A stretch of 64,000 bases of DNA from CAYWRZ01 sp964460845 (GTDB lineage Bacteria; Bacteroidota; Bacteroidia; Flavobacteriales_D; UBA2798). A program made the position numbers and the translations under genes. The stretch spans positions 124,001-188,000 of the forward strand of contig CAYWRZ010000006.1 of assembly GCA_964460845.1 (NCBI GenBank). The letters are read 5' to 3'. A model generated the notes under the pieces. The model ran no database searches, was not told the origin of the DNA, and saw nothing but the letters and a program-made list of their open reading frames with translations. Each line of letters starts with the position of its first letter. Within the stretch, counting starts at the first letter, position 1. Below are positions 34,862-43,278 of the stretch, in pieces.

Positions 34862-35404
34862 GTGCGGCTGCATATCAAAAATATGGTTTGTGATCGGTGC
34901 ATTGCTGCCGTTCGCGCCGAGCTTATTAAACTTCACCTTACTCCTCTTCAAATAACGCTGGGTGAAGCCCTTATATCGGAAGAAACGCCGGGAGAAGAAG
35001 TAATTTCTGCATTGGATAAGGTGCTCCTGAAGCTGGGATTTGAACGTATCGACGATCCTAAAATTCTGCTGGTAGAGAAAGTGAAAACTATCGTGGTGGA
35101 AACCATTCACCATACTTCGGAAGAGACTCAGAGGCACAACTGGTCGGATATTATCGCCAAACAGGTACACTACGACTATAAATACCTGAGCAAACTGTTT
35201 TCTTCAGAAGAGGGCATTACTATCGAGAATTTCATCATCCGTCAGAAAATAGAAAAAGTAAAAGAACTTATCCGTAAGGGTGAGCTGACTTTCTCTGAAA
35301 TAGCGTGGCGACTGGGATATAGCAGCGCCGCACACCTAAGCAGCCAATTCAAAAAAGTAACAGGCATGACGCCTTCCGAATTTAAAAAACCCGAACACAG
35401 TTGA
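34862..35404 (+). CDS. AraC-type regulator with N-terminal HMA-like metal-sensing domain
   Basis: 180 residues from a GTG start. Residues 1-65 resemble a heavy-metal-associated (HMA) ferredoxin-like domain with a Cys-x-x-Cys loop (IKNMVCDRCIAAVRAELIKL). Residues about 95-175 form an AraC double helix-turn-helix: YDYKYLSKLFSSEEGITIENF, FSEIAWRLGYSSAAHLSSQF, KKVTGMTPSEFKK. The protein is much shorter than usual AraC regulators, so the metal-binding domain apparently replaces the sensor. Context is a copA relic and an HMA-like gene directly downstream. A copper- or metal-responsive activator is a reasonable inference; no metal specificity is shown. Confidence 0.75.
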   Translation: MRLHIKNMVCDRCIAAVRAELIKLHLTPLQITLGEALISEETPGEEVISALDKVLLKLGFERIDDPKILLVEKVKTIVVETIHHTSEETQRHNWSDIIAKQVHYDYKYLSKLFSSEEGITIENFIIRQKIEKVKELIRKGELTFSEIAWRLGYSSAAHLSSQFKKVTGMTPSEFKKPEHS

Positions 35405-35642
35405 TAGCAGCCTAACGATAAAATGTGAAGAAATCGCCGGAGCGCTAAAGTTATCCACACTTAGGAAGCAAACTATACGACAAGACCTGTTTTGGGCGTT
35501 TATCTATAACCTGACCAAAATACCGCTGGCAGCCAAAATACCTTATCTAAATAACGGATTTATGCCAAAAGCGATGATAGCCGACACCGCCATGCCCCTA
35601 AGCTCAGTAGCTGTAATCGTTAACAGACTGAGGTTAAAATGA
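35397..35642 (+). pseudogene. C-terminal relic of a Cu(I)-type P1B ATPase (copA)
   Basis: An open frame with no usable start encodes about 80 residues ending at TGA 35640-35642. Its sequence includes GALKLSTLRKQTIRQDLFWA, then FIYNLTKIPLAAKIPYLNNG, and MPLSSVAVIVNRLRLK. This is the end of the P-domain linker plus the last two helices of a P1B-type ATPase. Both Cu(I) signatures are kept: YN-x4-P (YNLTKIP) and M-x-x-SS (MPLSS). Nothing of the CPC helix, phosphorylation domain or ATP domain is present. The stop overlaps the next ATG as ATGA, a relic of the original operon. The frame starts inside the end of the AraC gene, so most of the ATPase was deleted. Confidence 0.75.
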
Positions 35643-35872
35643 AAAAAATTAATCGTCCGGATATGGAAAACTTAGCCCTTACCGTCTCCGATATGCAGAC
35701 CAAACACTGTATTACACGCGCAAAACACACTTTGCGAAAGATTCCCGGCACGGAAATTCTTAAAATCGTACCCGGACAGGTGTTGCTCCGTTTTGACGAT
35801 GCACACATCCATGAACACGACATTCTCGATGCGCTTATTGAAGAAGGATTTACACCCGAAAAAAACCTCTGA
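35639..35872 (+). CDS. Small HMA-like domain protein with a single-cysteine metal loop
   Basis: 77 residues. The sequence from about 10 to 72 (LALTVSDMQTKHCITRAKHT and ILDALIEEGFTPEK) follows the beta-alpha-beta-beta-alpha-beta pattern of HMA copper chaperones. In the usual M-x-C-x-x-C loop the first cysteine is replaced by threonine (M-Q-T-K-H-C), leaving one cysteine and a histidine. Its ATG overlaps the stop of the copA relic. In relatives such proteins carry Cu(I) to P1B ATPases. With the partner deleted, its present role is unclear. An alternative start is the Met at residue 9. Confidence 0.7.
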   Translation: MKKINRPDMENLALTVSDMQTKHCITRAKHTLRKIPGTEILKIVPGQVLLRFDDAHIHEHDILDALIEEGFTPEKNL

Positions 35873-36014
35873 ACCAGATGGTGAGAACTTCCTTTTTACC
35901 ACCCGCCTGAATGGTGGCGACTTTGTCGGCTTCGTAACACCCCTACTCGAAAAAACTCAGGGTGCCCTCTCTTCTCGAAAACGAGGAATACAAATTTAGC
36001 TGAGCACGCTGCTG

Positions 36015-36560
36015 TTATTCACGCGGCGAAGCTTTATATCCCACAGGACGTCGTTCTACCTCCGGTACAGGCGTATGCAGCAATTTTTTAAGCGCCGCGA
36101 AAACGGCTTTTAATTCGCTATCGTGCCGTTCACTTTTGTGTTCGAGCCGTTCGAGCTTATGTAAAAGTTCTTTGTGTGAAAGCAATACTTCCCGCATTTT
36201 CGAAAAGACCCGGATAATCGCGATATTGACACGAATGGCTGTTTCACTCTTCAATATGCTCGATAACATGGCTACACCCTGTTCGGTAAACGCATAAGGA
36301 AGCTGCCGCCTACCTCCCCAACTATCTCCCGTACTTGACATCACAATTTGTGATGTCAAGTGCTTATACTCTTCGGCAGTAAGCCTGAACATAAAATCGG
36401 GAGGAAACCGCAAAGGGTTACGCTTCACCGACTGGTTAAACACCCTCGTTTCCACTCCATACAAGGCCGCCAAATCCTGATCGAGCATCACTTTCGCTCC
36501 CCGCACAAAATAAATTTTGTTGAGCACTTCCTCGTCTTTTAGCTTATCCATCTCATCCAT
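36015..36560 (-). CDS. ORF6N domain-containing protein
   Basis: 181 residues. The N-terminal ORF6N domain at about 10-105 is clear: KIYFVRGAKVMLDQDLAALY, then VFNQSVKRNPLRFPPDFMFR and LPYAFTEQGVAMLSSILKS. A helical, likely coiled-coil C terminus follows (LLSHKELLHKLERLEHKSER). ORF6N is found in phage and mobile-element proteins as well as in many chromosomal Bacteroidota genes, where it is thought to bind DNA. It stands alone between the copper module and the polysaccharide operon, with no other phage gene nearby. Function unknown. Confidence 0.85.
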   Translation of the reverse strand: MDEMDKLKDEEVLNKIYFVRGAKVMLDQDLAALYGVETRVFNQSVKRNPLRFPPDFMFRLTAEEYKHLTSQIVMSSTGDSWGGRRQLPYAFTEQGVAMLSSILKSETAIRVNIAIIRVFSKMREVLLSHKELLHKLERLEHKSERHDSELKAVFAALKKLLHTPVPEVERRPVGYKASPRE

Positions 36561-36652
36561 CGTTTACCGCATTTTTCGCTCAGCCAAAAAAACAAAAAGA
36601 AACGATTGGTCAAAAACCAATAATTCGGACCGATGAAGGTTCGATAAATTAG

Positions 36653-37240
36653 TCAGGACAGAATACGCCCGAGGGTACGAACTATTATTTTCAAATCGGT
36701 AAGCAGACTCTGCTCACGAATATAACGCAGGTTAAGCTGTAGCTTAGCGGGCATCACTTCTTCGATATACAACTGCTCGGGATTTTCGGCCTTTCCAAGC
36801 AATTCGCTCTCGTGAATATATTCGAGCGAAGCATAATCGGTTAACCCCGGTCTCACAGAAAGTACCTGCTGCTGCGCAGGTGTATATAGCTGAACGTAAC
36901 GGCGTACTTCGGGGCGCGGCCCGACTATACTCATATCGCCCTTAAGCACATTCCACAATTGCGGCAGCTCGTCGAGCTTAAAACGCCGTAGAAAATAGCC
37001 TACACGCGTTACACGGCTGTCTCTGGCCCCCACGGTAAGCTGACCTTTGCGATCGGCACCACTTGCCATACTGCGAAATTTATACAAAGAAAAATCACGG
37101 TTGTGACGCCCTACCCTGACCTGACGGTATATCGCTCCACCCCGACTGGTAAACACTACCAAGAGTGCAATAATGAGCAGCAGCGGCAAAAGCAGCAGCA
37201 ATGCACACGCAGAAGATACGATATCGAAAAGACGCTTCAT
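36653..37240 (-). CDS. Phosphoglycosyl transferase (bacterial sugar transferase family)
   Basis: 195 residues, the short monotopic type (PglC-like core). It transfers a sugar-1-phosphate from a UDP-sugar to undecaprenyl phosphate to start polysaccharide synthesis. Features: an N-terminal membrane segment (LFDIVSSACALLLLLPLLLI), then GGAIYRQVRVGRHNRDF, YKFRSM, the catalytic region RRFKLDELPQLWNVLKGDM with adjacent Asp-Glu, and SIVGPRPE. The ATG overlaps the aminotransferase stop as TGATG. It is the last gene of the polysaccharide operon. Confidence 0.92.
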   Translation of the reverse strand: MKRLFDIVSSACALLLLLPLLLIIALLVVFTSRGGAIYRQVRVGRHNRDFSLYKFRSMASGADRKGQLTVGARDSRVTRVGYFLRRFKLDELPQLWNVLKGDMSIVGPRPEVRRYVQLYTPAQQQVLSVRPGLTDYASLEYIHESELLGKAENPEQLYIEEVMPAKLQLNLRYIREQSLLTDLKIIVRTLGRILS

Positions 37241-38457
37241 CAACACCCTGTCACTTCGGCTACCGAATCGGCTACCGCTTTGACCACAGTATGCACGTTT
37301 TCGTCGCTCAGGTTGTAATACAAAGGAAGTGTTATTTCGCGCGAATAGTTGTCGTAGGCCACCGGGTATTCCTCTATACGATACCCTATGTCTCGATAAA
37401 ATGTGAGCAAAGGCAGCGGTATAAAATGTACGTTTACGCTCACTTCTTTTTCGGCAATGGCCTGAATAATGGCATCGCGTTGCGTTTCATCGATTCCTTT
37501 TATACGCAGCGGATAAAGATGGTAGCACGATTGCCGCGAGGCATCGGAAAAGACCGGAAGCTGTGCCCAGTCGTAGGCTCCCAGCAAACGGTTATATAGC
37601 TCCGCAATGGCTTTTCGCTTTACCAAGGTATCTTCTTCGTAACGTTCAAGTTCGACCAGGCCTATGGCGGCTTGCAAATCGGTCATGTTACACTTGTACC
37701 CGGCTTCAATAATATCGTATTTCCAACCGCCTTTTTGGGTTTTTGCCAGCGCATCTTTATTCTGTCCGTGCAAAGTTTTGATGCAAAGCGCCCGGTAAAC
37801 AGCTTCATTATCGAAAGGTTCGGGAAGGTTTAAGGCTACAGCTCCACCTTCGGCAGTAGTCAGGTTTTTCACGGCGTGAAAAGAGAAAACCGATACATCA
37901 CAAAGACTCCCGGTATGTTTTCCGCCGGCCGTAGCGCCTATGGAATGTGCCGCATCGCTAAGTATCAATATGCGTCCTAACTGCTGTTGTTCCGTCGTCT
38001 GAGGATTAAAAAGCGCACGCAAGTCCGAACGGTTTACCAAGGTATGAATTAAATCATACTCGCAGGGAAATCCGCCGAAATCGACCGGCATAATTACCTT
38101 GGTGCGTGGGGTAATAGCCGCTTCGATAGCCGCTATACTAATATTAAAATCGTCGGGATTGACATCCACCAGCACGGGTTTTGCGCCTACATGGATACAG
38201 ACATTTGCCGTAGCCGAATAGGTATAAGCCGGCACAATCACCTCATCGCCGGGCCCCACACCAAACCAACGCAGCATTATTTCCAAACCCGCCGTAGCCG
38301 AGTTCAGACACAGGGTGTTTTTATTGCCGTTATAAACGGTAAGCTGATGCTCAAAAAGACGGGTACGCGGACCCGTAGTAATCCAACCCGAAAGCAGCGC
38401 TTCGCGCACAGCTTCGGTTATTTTCTCATCAATACGCGGAGGTGAAAAAGGCAGCAT
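37240..38457 (-). CDS. DegT/DnrJ/EryC1/StrS family sugar aminotransferase
   Basis: 405 residues. The PLP-dependent enzyme aminates a nucleotide keto-sugar. Visible features: the N-terminal LSGWITTGPRTRLFEHQL, EVIVPAYTYSATANV near residue 78, LILSDAAHSIGATA near residue 170 and the PLP-lysine segment VFSFHAVKNLTTAEGGA near residue 190. GYKCNMTDLQAAIGLVELER is the typical late motif. The ATG at 38457 is preferred to an in-frame TTG at 38463. Its product is probably an amino sugar for the surface glycan. Confidence 0.92.
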   Translation of the reverse strand: MLPFSPPRIDEKITEAVREALLSGWITTGPRTRLFEHQLTVYNGNKNTLCLNSATAGLEIMLRWFGVGPGDEVIVPAYTYSATANVCIHVGAKPVLVDVNPDDFNISIAAIEAAITPRTKVIMPVDFGGFPCEYDLIHTLVNRSDLRALFNPQTTEQQQLGRILILSDAAHSIGATAGGKHTGSLCDVSVFSFHAVKNLTTAEGGAVALNLPEPFDNEAVYRALCIKTLHGQNKDALAKTQKGGWKYDIIEAGYKCNMTDLQAAIGLVELERYEEDTLVKRKAIAELYNRLLGAYDWAQLPVFSDASRQSCYHLYPLRIKGIDETQRDAIIQAIAEKEVSVNVHFIPLPLLTFYRDIGYRIEEYPVAYDNYSREITLPLYYNLSDENVHTVVKAVADSVAEVTGC

Positions 38458-38498
38458 ATCCAAGGTTTCGACAAAAATACAATATCCCGGCTTACGGC

Positions 38499-39773
38499 CT
38501 ACTGCGCTGCTTTATAGTTTCGAATCTGCACGAAAACGAGCGTTCCGAAAAAAGCAGTGAAAAACACGCCCGCCTGAGTTTCAAGCACGGCTTCGGTCAG
38601 AAAGCTGAAAGCCGCTATAGCAGTAAACAAAAGCGGAAGCAGTAATTTTTGCCGTACCGCAGCCAGCAATTGTGCGACAAAAAACACGATGAGCAACAAG
38701 ACTCCGGTCAATCCGACCGCAAGCCAGGTTTGCAAATACTGGTTGTGTGCGTTCAAATGGTGATAAAGCGCTCCGGTATAGCCGTTTTTACGGTAATTTT
38801 CTATCAGCTCGTCGCGCGCATCGCCGGTTCCGTATCCCCATAAAGGATTTTCCGCTATCAGCTCACGAGCCGATTTCCACACAAATACCCGCACCTGTGT
38901 CGATTCGGTCGAGGCAGGATCCAGGTTCTCTCCTTTTACGCCCTGCCACATGCCCTGTATCCGTTCGCGGGTATGCGGTATCACGGTATAAGACAAAAGC
39001 AGCAAAGCCGCTAATCCCGAAAAAACCCAAAGTGCCGCCTTGTATTTTTTACGGGTAACGACCACGTATCCGGCCAGCAGAAGGTACAGCAAAAACAGGC
39101 ATATCATTCCGGCTTTGGCATACAGCATCAACACAAAAACCGACAACAAGGCTATCCAGCCCATCCTGAGCCAACGCCCGCGTGTGGTATAATTCGCGTA
39201 ATTTTTCACTAATTCGTACATAAGGTACGCAATTGCCATATTCACATACATGGCATAATAGCCGTAGTGCATAAACAACGAGAGGTAGCTGTAAAAGAAA
39301 TAATTGGTGTAAGGATAGCTATACATCGGAATATCATAGTAACGATGATACATTTCTATCGAAAAACGAATCACCGCCGTAAGCAGGCATATCAGCATCG
39401 AAAGGGAACAGCCCCAAACAAACCATTTCATAATTCGCTCCCACCCTTTTCCGCCATCGCGCATGGCTACCGCAGGTAAGAGCAAAGGGAACAAAAGCAG
39501 CCCGAACTTGGTTTCCAGATCTTTTGCCCCTAACTCCTTATTAGCGGTATAAAGCATTGTTGCGACATACAATAGGTATAATAAGGGTAAAATCAGGTTC
39601 GGTCCCGAAGAAAAAAAATAACGCATTTTCTCACGAAGTCCGCCCTCTATAAACCACAGTACGAGCAAAGGAGCCAGTAGCAAAGGCAGTTGCCAGGGGG
39701 TAAGCGTAAGCAAAAAAGCAAAAGCACACCAAAGGATATCCGAAATGCGCGTTATGGAAAATGTATTTCGCAT
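38499..39773 (-). CDS. O-antigen ligase / polymerase family membrane protein
   Basis: 424 residues with about 11 membrane helices. The conserved periplasmic loop between helices (PLWGYGTGDARDELIENYRK, then HHLNAHNQYLQTWLAVG) with the HNxYLQ motif identifies the WaaL/Wzy_C superfamily. Such proteins either ligate polysaccharide onto lipid A-core or polymerise repeat units in the periplasm. The sequence does not separate the two roles; polymerase is favoured by the presence of flippases in the same operon. It is three bases from the preceding glycosyltransferase gene. Confidence 0.85.
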   Translation of the reverse strand: MRNTFSITRISDILWCAFAFLLTLTPWQLPLLLAPLLVLWFIEGGLREKMRYFFSSGPNLILPLLYLLYVATMLYTANKELGAKDLETKFGLLLFPLLLPAVAMRDGGKGWERIMKWFVWGCSLSMLICLLTAVIRFSIEMYHRYYDIPMYSYPYTNYFFYSYLSLFMHYGYYAMYVNMAIAYLMYELVKNYANYTTRGRWLRMGWIALLSVFVLMLYAKAGMICLFLLYLLLAGYVVVTRKKYKAALWVFSGLAALLLLSYTVIPHTRERIQGMWQGVKGENLDPASTESTQVRVFVWKSARELIAENPLWGYGTGDARDELIENYRKNGYTGALYHHLNAHNQYLQTWLAVGLTGVLLLIVFFVAQLLAAVRQKLLLPLLFTAIAAFSFLTEAVLETQAGVFFTAFFGTLVFVQIRNYKAAQ

Positions 39774-39776
39774 AGA

Positions 39777-40721
39777 TCAACTCCGCAATTTCGGTAAACC
39801 CATCCAAAAACCCAAGCCGTAAGCGATATGCAGTACCGGATAGGTAAGCAAAGCTTTCCCTTTTTTACGGAGTGAAAAAGGTGCACGAAAAGCGAAATAC
39901 AAGGCCAGCAGAAAGTACATTCCCAGCGGAATCAGGTAAAACGTACTTAAAAAAGCCAGGGGTAATCCTACAAAATACAGCACTACGCCCGCCGGCACCA
40001 AATGACGCATTCTGATACCCGAACGTACTTTTTTTAAAACCAATGGCTTATACAAACCGTACTGGTAATATTGCCTGAACAGCGATTTCAGCGAATTACG
40101 CACGTAATATTCGACTTGCATCTCGGGCACCATCAGGATACGGAACCCATCGCGCCCGATGCGGTAATGAAATTCATCGTCCTGGTTACGCACCAACTGC
40201 TCGTCGAGCAATCCCGATTTTTCAAATATTGCTCTGCGGTAAATGGCAAAAGCTACGCTCTGCACGTACATTTTACGGTTGGCGGTACGAAATTCGGTAC
40301 CACCCACGCCAAAACGTGTACTCATGCAATAGGCAATTACTTCGCCCCATTCGGTTTTGCCTTTCTGAATCAAAGGACCGCCCACGGCATCGCATTCGCC
40401 CGCTTCGAGGTAACGGATACCGGTCGAAAAATAATCGGTTCCGTATTTGGCATGCGCGCCCACCAAAGCGATATACCGCCCGCTGCTCTGTCGAAAAGCC
40501 TTGTTAAACCCCTGACTCACATAACGACCGGGATTCTCTACCAATTTAAGTTCGGGGTATTGCCGTTGTAGTTCACGGATAGCTTCTACGGTACCGTCGT
40601 CCGATCCGCCATCCACCAGCAGCACCTCTTTGGGTATGCCCTCGTCGCGGCACAAAGACGCGACCAGCGTTTCGAGGTAAGCGCGTTCGTTGTAGGTCGG
40701 ACAAATGATAGACAGTGTCAT
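39777..40721 (-). CDS. Glycosyltransferase family 2
   Basis: 314 residues. GT-A fold: SIICPTYNERAYLETLVASL at about 4-23, LLVDGGSDDGTVEAI at about 34-48, VGGPLIQ near residue 118 and RNQDDEFHYRIGRDGFR near residue 180, providing the DxD-like and catalytic acidic residues. The C terminus holds a few hydrophobic helices, so it is membrane-attached (GVVLYFVGLPLAFLSTFYLI). It transfers a sugar in repeat-unit synthesis. Its ATG overlaps the stop of the neighbouring flippase gene by 4 bp. Confidence 0.92.
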   Translation of the reverse strand: MTLSIICPTYNERAYLETLVASLCRDEGIPKEVLLVDGGSDDGTVEAIRELQRQYPELKLVENPGRYVSQGFNKAFRQSSGRYIALVGAHAKYGTDYFSTGIRYLEAGECDAVGGPLIQKGKTEWGEVIAYCMSTRFGVGGTEFRTANRKMYVQSVAFAIYRRAIFEKSGLLDEQLVRNQDDEFHYRIGRDGFRILMVPEMQVEYYVRNSLKSLFRQYYQYGLYKPLVLKKVRSGIRMRHLVPAGVVLYFVGLPLAFLSTFYLIPLGMYFLLALYFAFRAPFSLRKKGKALLTYPVLHIAYGLGFWMGLPKLRS

Positions 40722-42004
40722 GCCCTAAGCTTTAGCTTTTTGTCGTGCAGCTTCGCAAAATACACAATCAACCCGAAATAAAGCAGAAAACACCCGCTTT
40801 CGATAAGCGCATACGTGAGCAAAAGCTGCTCTATACTGCGAAAGGGAATAAAGACCAGCACAAGCACACAGCTAAAATAACCGGCCTGCCAAAGACCCGA
40901 TTCGCGTACCCGCCCGATAGCAGGCAAGGCGTACGCCATAGGAATGACGATAAACTGCAAGGCCACCGGCACGATAAGCAGTCGCGCGTATTCGCCCGAC
41001 ACAGACCAGGCTGCGCCAAATGCCACTCCGAATAAAAACGGCCCCGCCAGCATCACTACCACCACCATTAACAAGGCCAGCAGCGCCAACATTCTAAACT
41101 GTTCTACCATTCCCGGCCAGACAGGTTGCAAAGCTTTACTCGCAGAAGCGATTCGTTCGTAATACACCTGCGAAAAAGCCATCGCGATAAAAGAAGCGGG
41201 GACAAAAAGAATCTGCCGGCAAAGGTTGAAATACCCGTTTTCTTCGTTTCCGAAATGATGAGAAATGAGAAATACCGGAATAGAAAGCGCTAAGGTGCTC
41301 AAAAACGCAGGGATCATGCTGTATAAGGGGAAATTCCGGTACTGCCGCAGGTTATGCCCTATACGCCTGAGCGAAATTCCTTTGTGCGAAAAGCCCGAAG
41401 CATACAACTGAAACACGACCAGCAGGGTCACCATCAGCCAGCCGGCAAGGTAACCCCACATCAACCCGCCTTTTATAGCCGTATAGCCAAAAAACAGGCT
41501 GAACAAAGAGATACCGCCCATCTGGACTATTTTGTTGACCGACATCCGGCGAAAGGCTTTTATCCGCTGCAACCAGTAATTGGCCGGAAGAAAAATCCCC
41601 ATGCACAATACCAGCGGCGGCACTAAAGCCAGTACTTCGGGTAAGCGTTCGTCTTCAAAAAAACGAATCAGCACATCCTGCGAAGCATAAAGTACCGGCC
41701 AAAGAATAAGCGCCAACAAAAAAGAAGACACCACAGCAATCATTACCAACGCATGCGCATCTTTCGGCCTCCGAGGCAATACGATAGCCATATCGTATTT
41801 TAACCCCATAATAACCGCCAGCGGATTCACGACCGACATGAGCAAACCGAGCAAACCGAACTCCTCAGGCCGAAGCTCATAGATACGCGACAAGAGCGGG
41901 GCTGCCAGCAAAGGAATAGCCTGCGCCAAAGCACTGCCCGAAAGCAGAGTCAGCACATGCCGCGACGATTCGCCCGCTGTAATAAACCTGTGGCGCAGCT
42001 TCAT
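40718..42004 (-). CDS. Wzx-type polysaccharide flippase (MOP superfamily), copy 1
   Basis: 428 residues with about 12 helices. The N terminus (RHVLTLLSGSALAQAIPLLA, then APLLSRIYELRPEEFGLLGL) and the overall hydrophobicity match the oligosaccharide flippase family. It moves lipid-linked repeat units across the inner membrane. It is one of two adjacent flippase genes in the operon; the two overlap by 4 bp (ATGA). They are only distantly similar, so this is not a recent duplication. Confidence 0.87.
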   Translation of the reverse strand: MKLRHRFITAGESSRHVLTLLSGSALAQAIPLLAAPLLSRIYELRPEEFGLLGLLMSVVNPLAVIMGLKYDMAIVLPRRPKDAHALVMIAVVSSFLLALILWPVLYASQDVLIRFFEDERLPEVLALVPPLVLCMGIFLPANYWLQRIKAFRRMSVNKIVQMGGISLFSLFFGYTAIKGGLMWGYLAGWLMVTLLVVFQLYASGFSHKGISLRRIGHNLRQYRNFPLYSMIPAFLSTLALSIPVFLISHHFGNEENGYFNLCRQILFVPASFIAMAFSQVYYERIASASKALQPVWPGMVEQFRMLALLALLMVVVVMLAGPFLFGVAFGAAWSVSGEYARLLIVPVALQFIVIPMAYALPAIGRVRESGLWQAGYFSCVLVLVFIPFRSIEQLLLTYALIESGCFLLYFGLIVYFAKLHDKKLKLRA

Positions 42005-43269
42005 ACGTGGAGTCCGAATTTAACACGAAGCAAGTATTTCATGGCTATTACCTGCCCGATAAAGGAAATTGCAGTTCCGATCGCCGCTCCATATACACCG
42101 GTAAAAGGAATAAGCAGTATATTAAATACAAGGTTGACCGCAAAAATGAAAAAGATAAAAAGTGTCTGCAACGAAGGTCTGCCCATTTGGTTAAATATCA
42201 TCAGAAAAGGATGATAGCCCGCCGTAAGCGCTACCGTGCCCACAAGAATAGCATAAAGTGTCCAGGTGGTGAACAGCTCTTCGACTCCAGCCACCAGCGG
42301 TATCAGCGGAAAAACTACTATGCTCAGCAAGGCCAGCACAATAAGCAGCTTGTAAAAGGCACGAATATTACGCCGCAGCACGTATTGCAGCAAGGCCGGA
42401 TTGCGACGCGACAAAGCCTGTGTAATAACCGGATTGATGTTATTGCGCAGCAAGGTCGGCAACTGGAAAAACCCTTCGGCTACGGTCGAAGCAAAACTAT
42501 ATACGCCCACAGCCGCATCACTCAGAAAAATTCCCAGCACGAAAATATCGACCTTGGTGTTGACATCGAGCAGAAAGTTACCCAGCAAAGCGCGATTACC
42601 ATAGCGATATTGAATAAACAGCAAACGCCGGGTACGAATGCTAAGGCGAAACGAAATATGCCTTGCGCAGTAGATAATTACCGGAATAAATAGCAAAACC
42701 TCGGCCAGCGGAAGCACACAGGCCAGGTACACGGGTTCGAGCCGGTAATAAATAATACCGCAGAGCAATATCAGCATAAAAGCGAAACGCAGAAACTGAA
42801 ATACGGCAAAGGCTTTCATACGACGCATCCCATTGAGTCCCGAAAGCAATACTTTATTGAGTGAAAAAAACAAAAGCCCCCAAAGCACCGCGTAAAGTCC
42901 GGTACCTACCTGCTCACTTTCGAGCATACGCGCCACCACCGGAGCCAGCGGATAAGCCAAAGCAATTACCAGCAGCGAAAGAGCCGCCGCCGCTGCCAAA
43001 GCGGTAGAAAGAATCATTTTTGTATGATGCGGCTGCCCTGCATAACGCGGCGTATAAAACTGTACGGAAAGATGCACGCCGCCCACCGCTAATTGCGACA
43101 AGAGGATATAAATAGCATACACCTGATTGAATACGCCTAATGCCGACGAATCGTAAAACGCAACGATCAGTATATTGATTAGCACTCCCGCTACCGCAAT
43201 AAATCCGAAGCTGCCCATGTTCCAGAGCAAGTCCCTGTTAAATTTCGATGCAGAGTTAAGGGCTTTCAA
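42001..43269 (-). CDS. Wzx-type polysaccharide flippase (MOP superfamily), copy 2
   Basis: 422 residues with about 12-14 helices, starting from TTG as the only start ahead of the first helix. SKFNRDLLWNMGSFGFIAVA followed by YDSSALGVFNQVYAIY, and LDVNTKVDIFVLGIFLSDAA with VGVYSFAST in the middle, are typical of polysaccharide biosynthesis (MVF-like) proteins. A second flippase in the operon may handle another glycan or be an accessory. The start is uncertain. Confidence 0.83.
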   Translation of the reverse strand: MKALNSASKFNRDLLWNMGSFGFIAVAGVLINILIVAFYDSSALGVFNQVYAIYILLSQLAVGGVHLSVQFYTPRYAGQPHHTKMILSTALAAAAALSLLVIALAYPLAPVVARMLESEQVGTGLYAVLWGLLFFSLNKVLLSGLNGMRRMKAFAVFQFLRFAFMLILLCGIIYYRLEPVYLACVLPLAEVLLFIPVIIYCARHISFRLSIRTRRLLFIQYRYGNRALLGNFLLDVNTKVDIFVLGIFLSDAAVGVYSFASTVAEGFFQLPTLLRNNINPVITQALSRRNPALLQYVLRRNIRAFYKLLIVLALLSIVVFPLIPLVAGVEELFTTWTLYAILVGTVALTAGYHPFLMIFNQMGRPSLQTLFIFFIFAVNLVFNILLIPFTGVYGAAIGTAISFIGQVIAMKYLLRVKFGLHV

Positions 43270-43278
43270 CCGAACAAA

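Noticed and set aside
35793..35999. Rightward frame overlapping the end of the HMA-like gene
   Set aside because: Out of frame with a recognised gene and without similarity to anything known.
36015..36560. Prophage remnant suggested by an ORF6N domain
   Set aside because: No other phage gene, attachment repeat or compositional change nearby; the domain is common in chromosomal genes.
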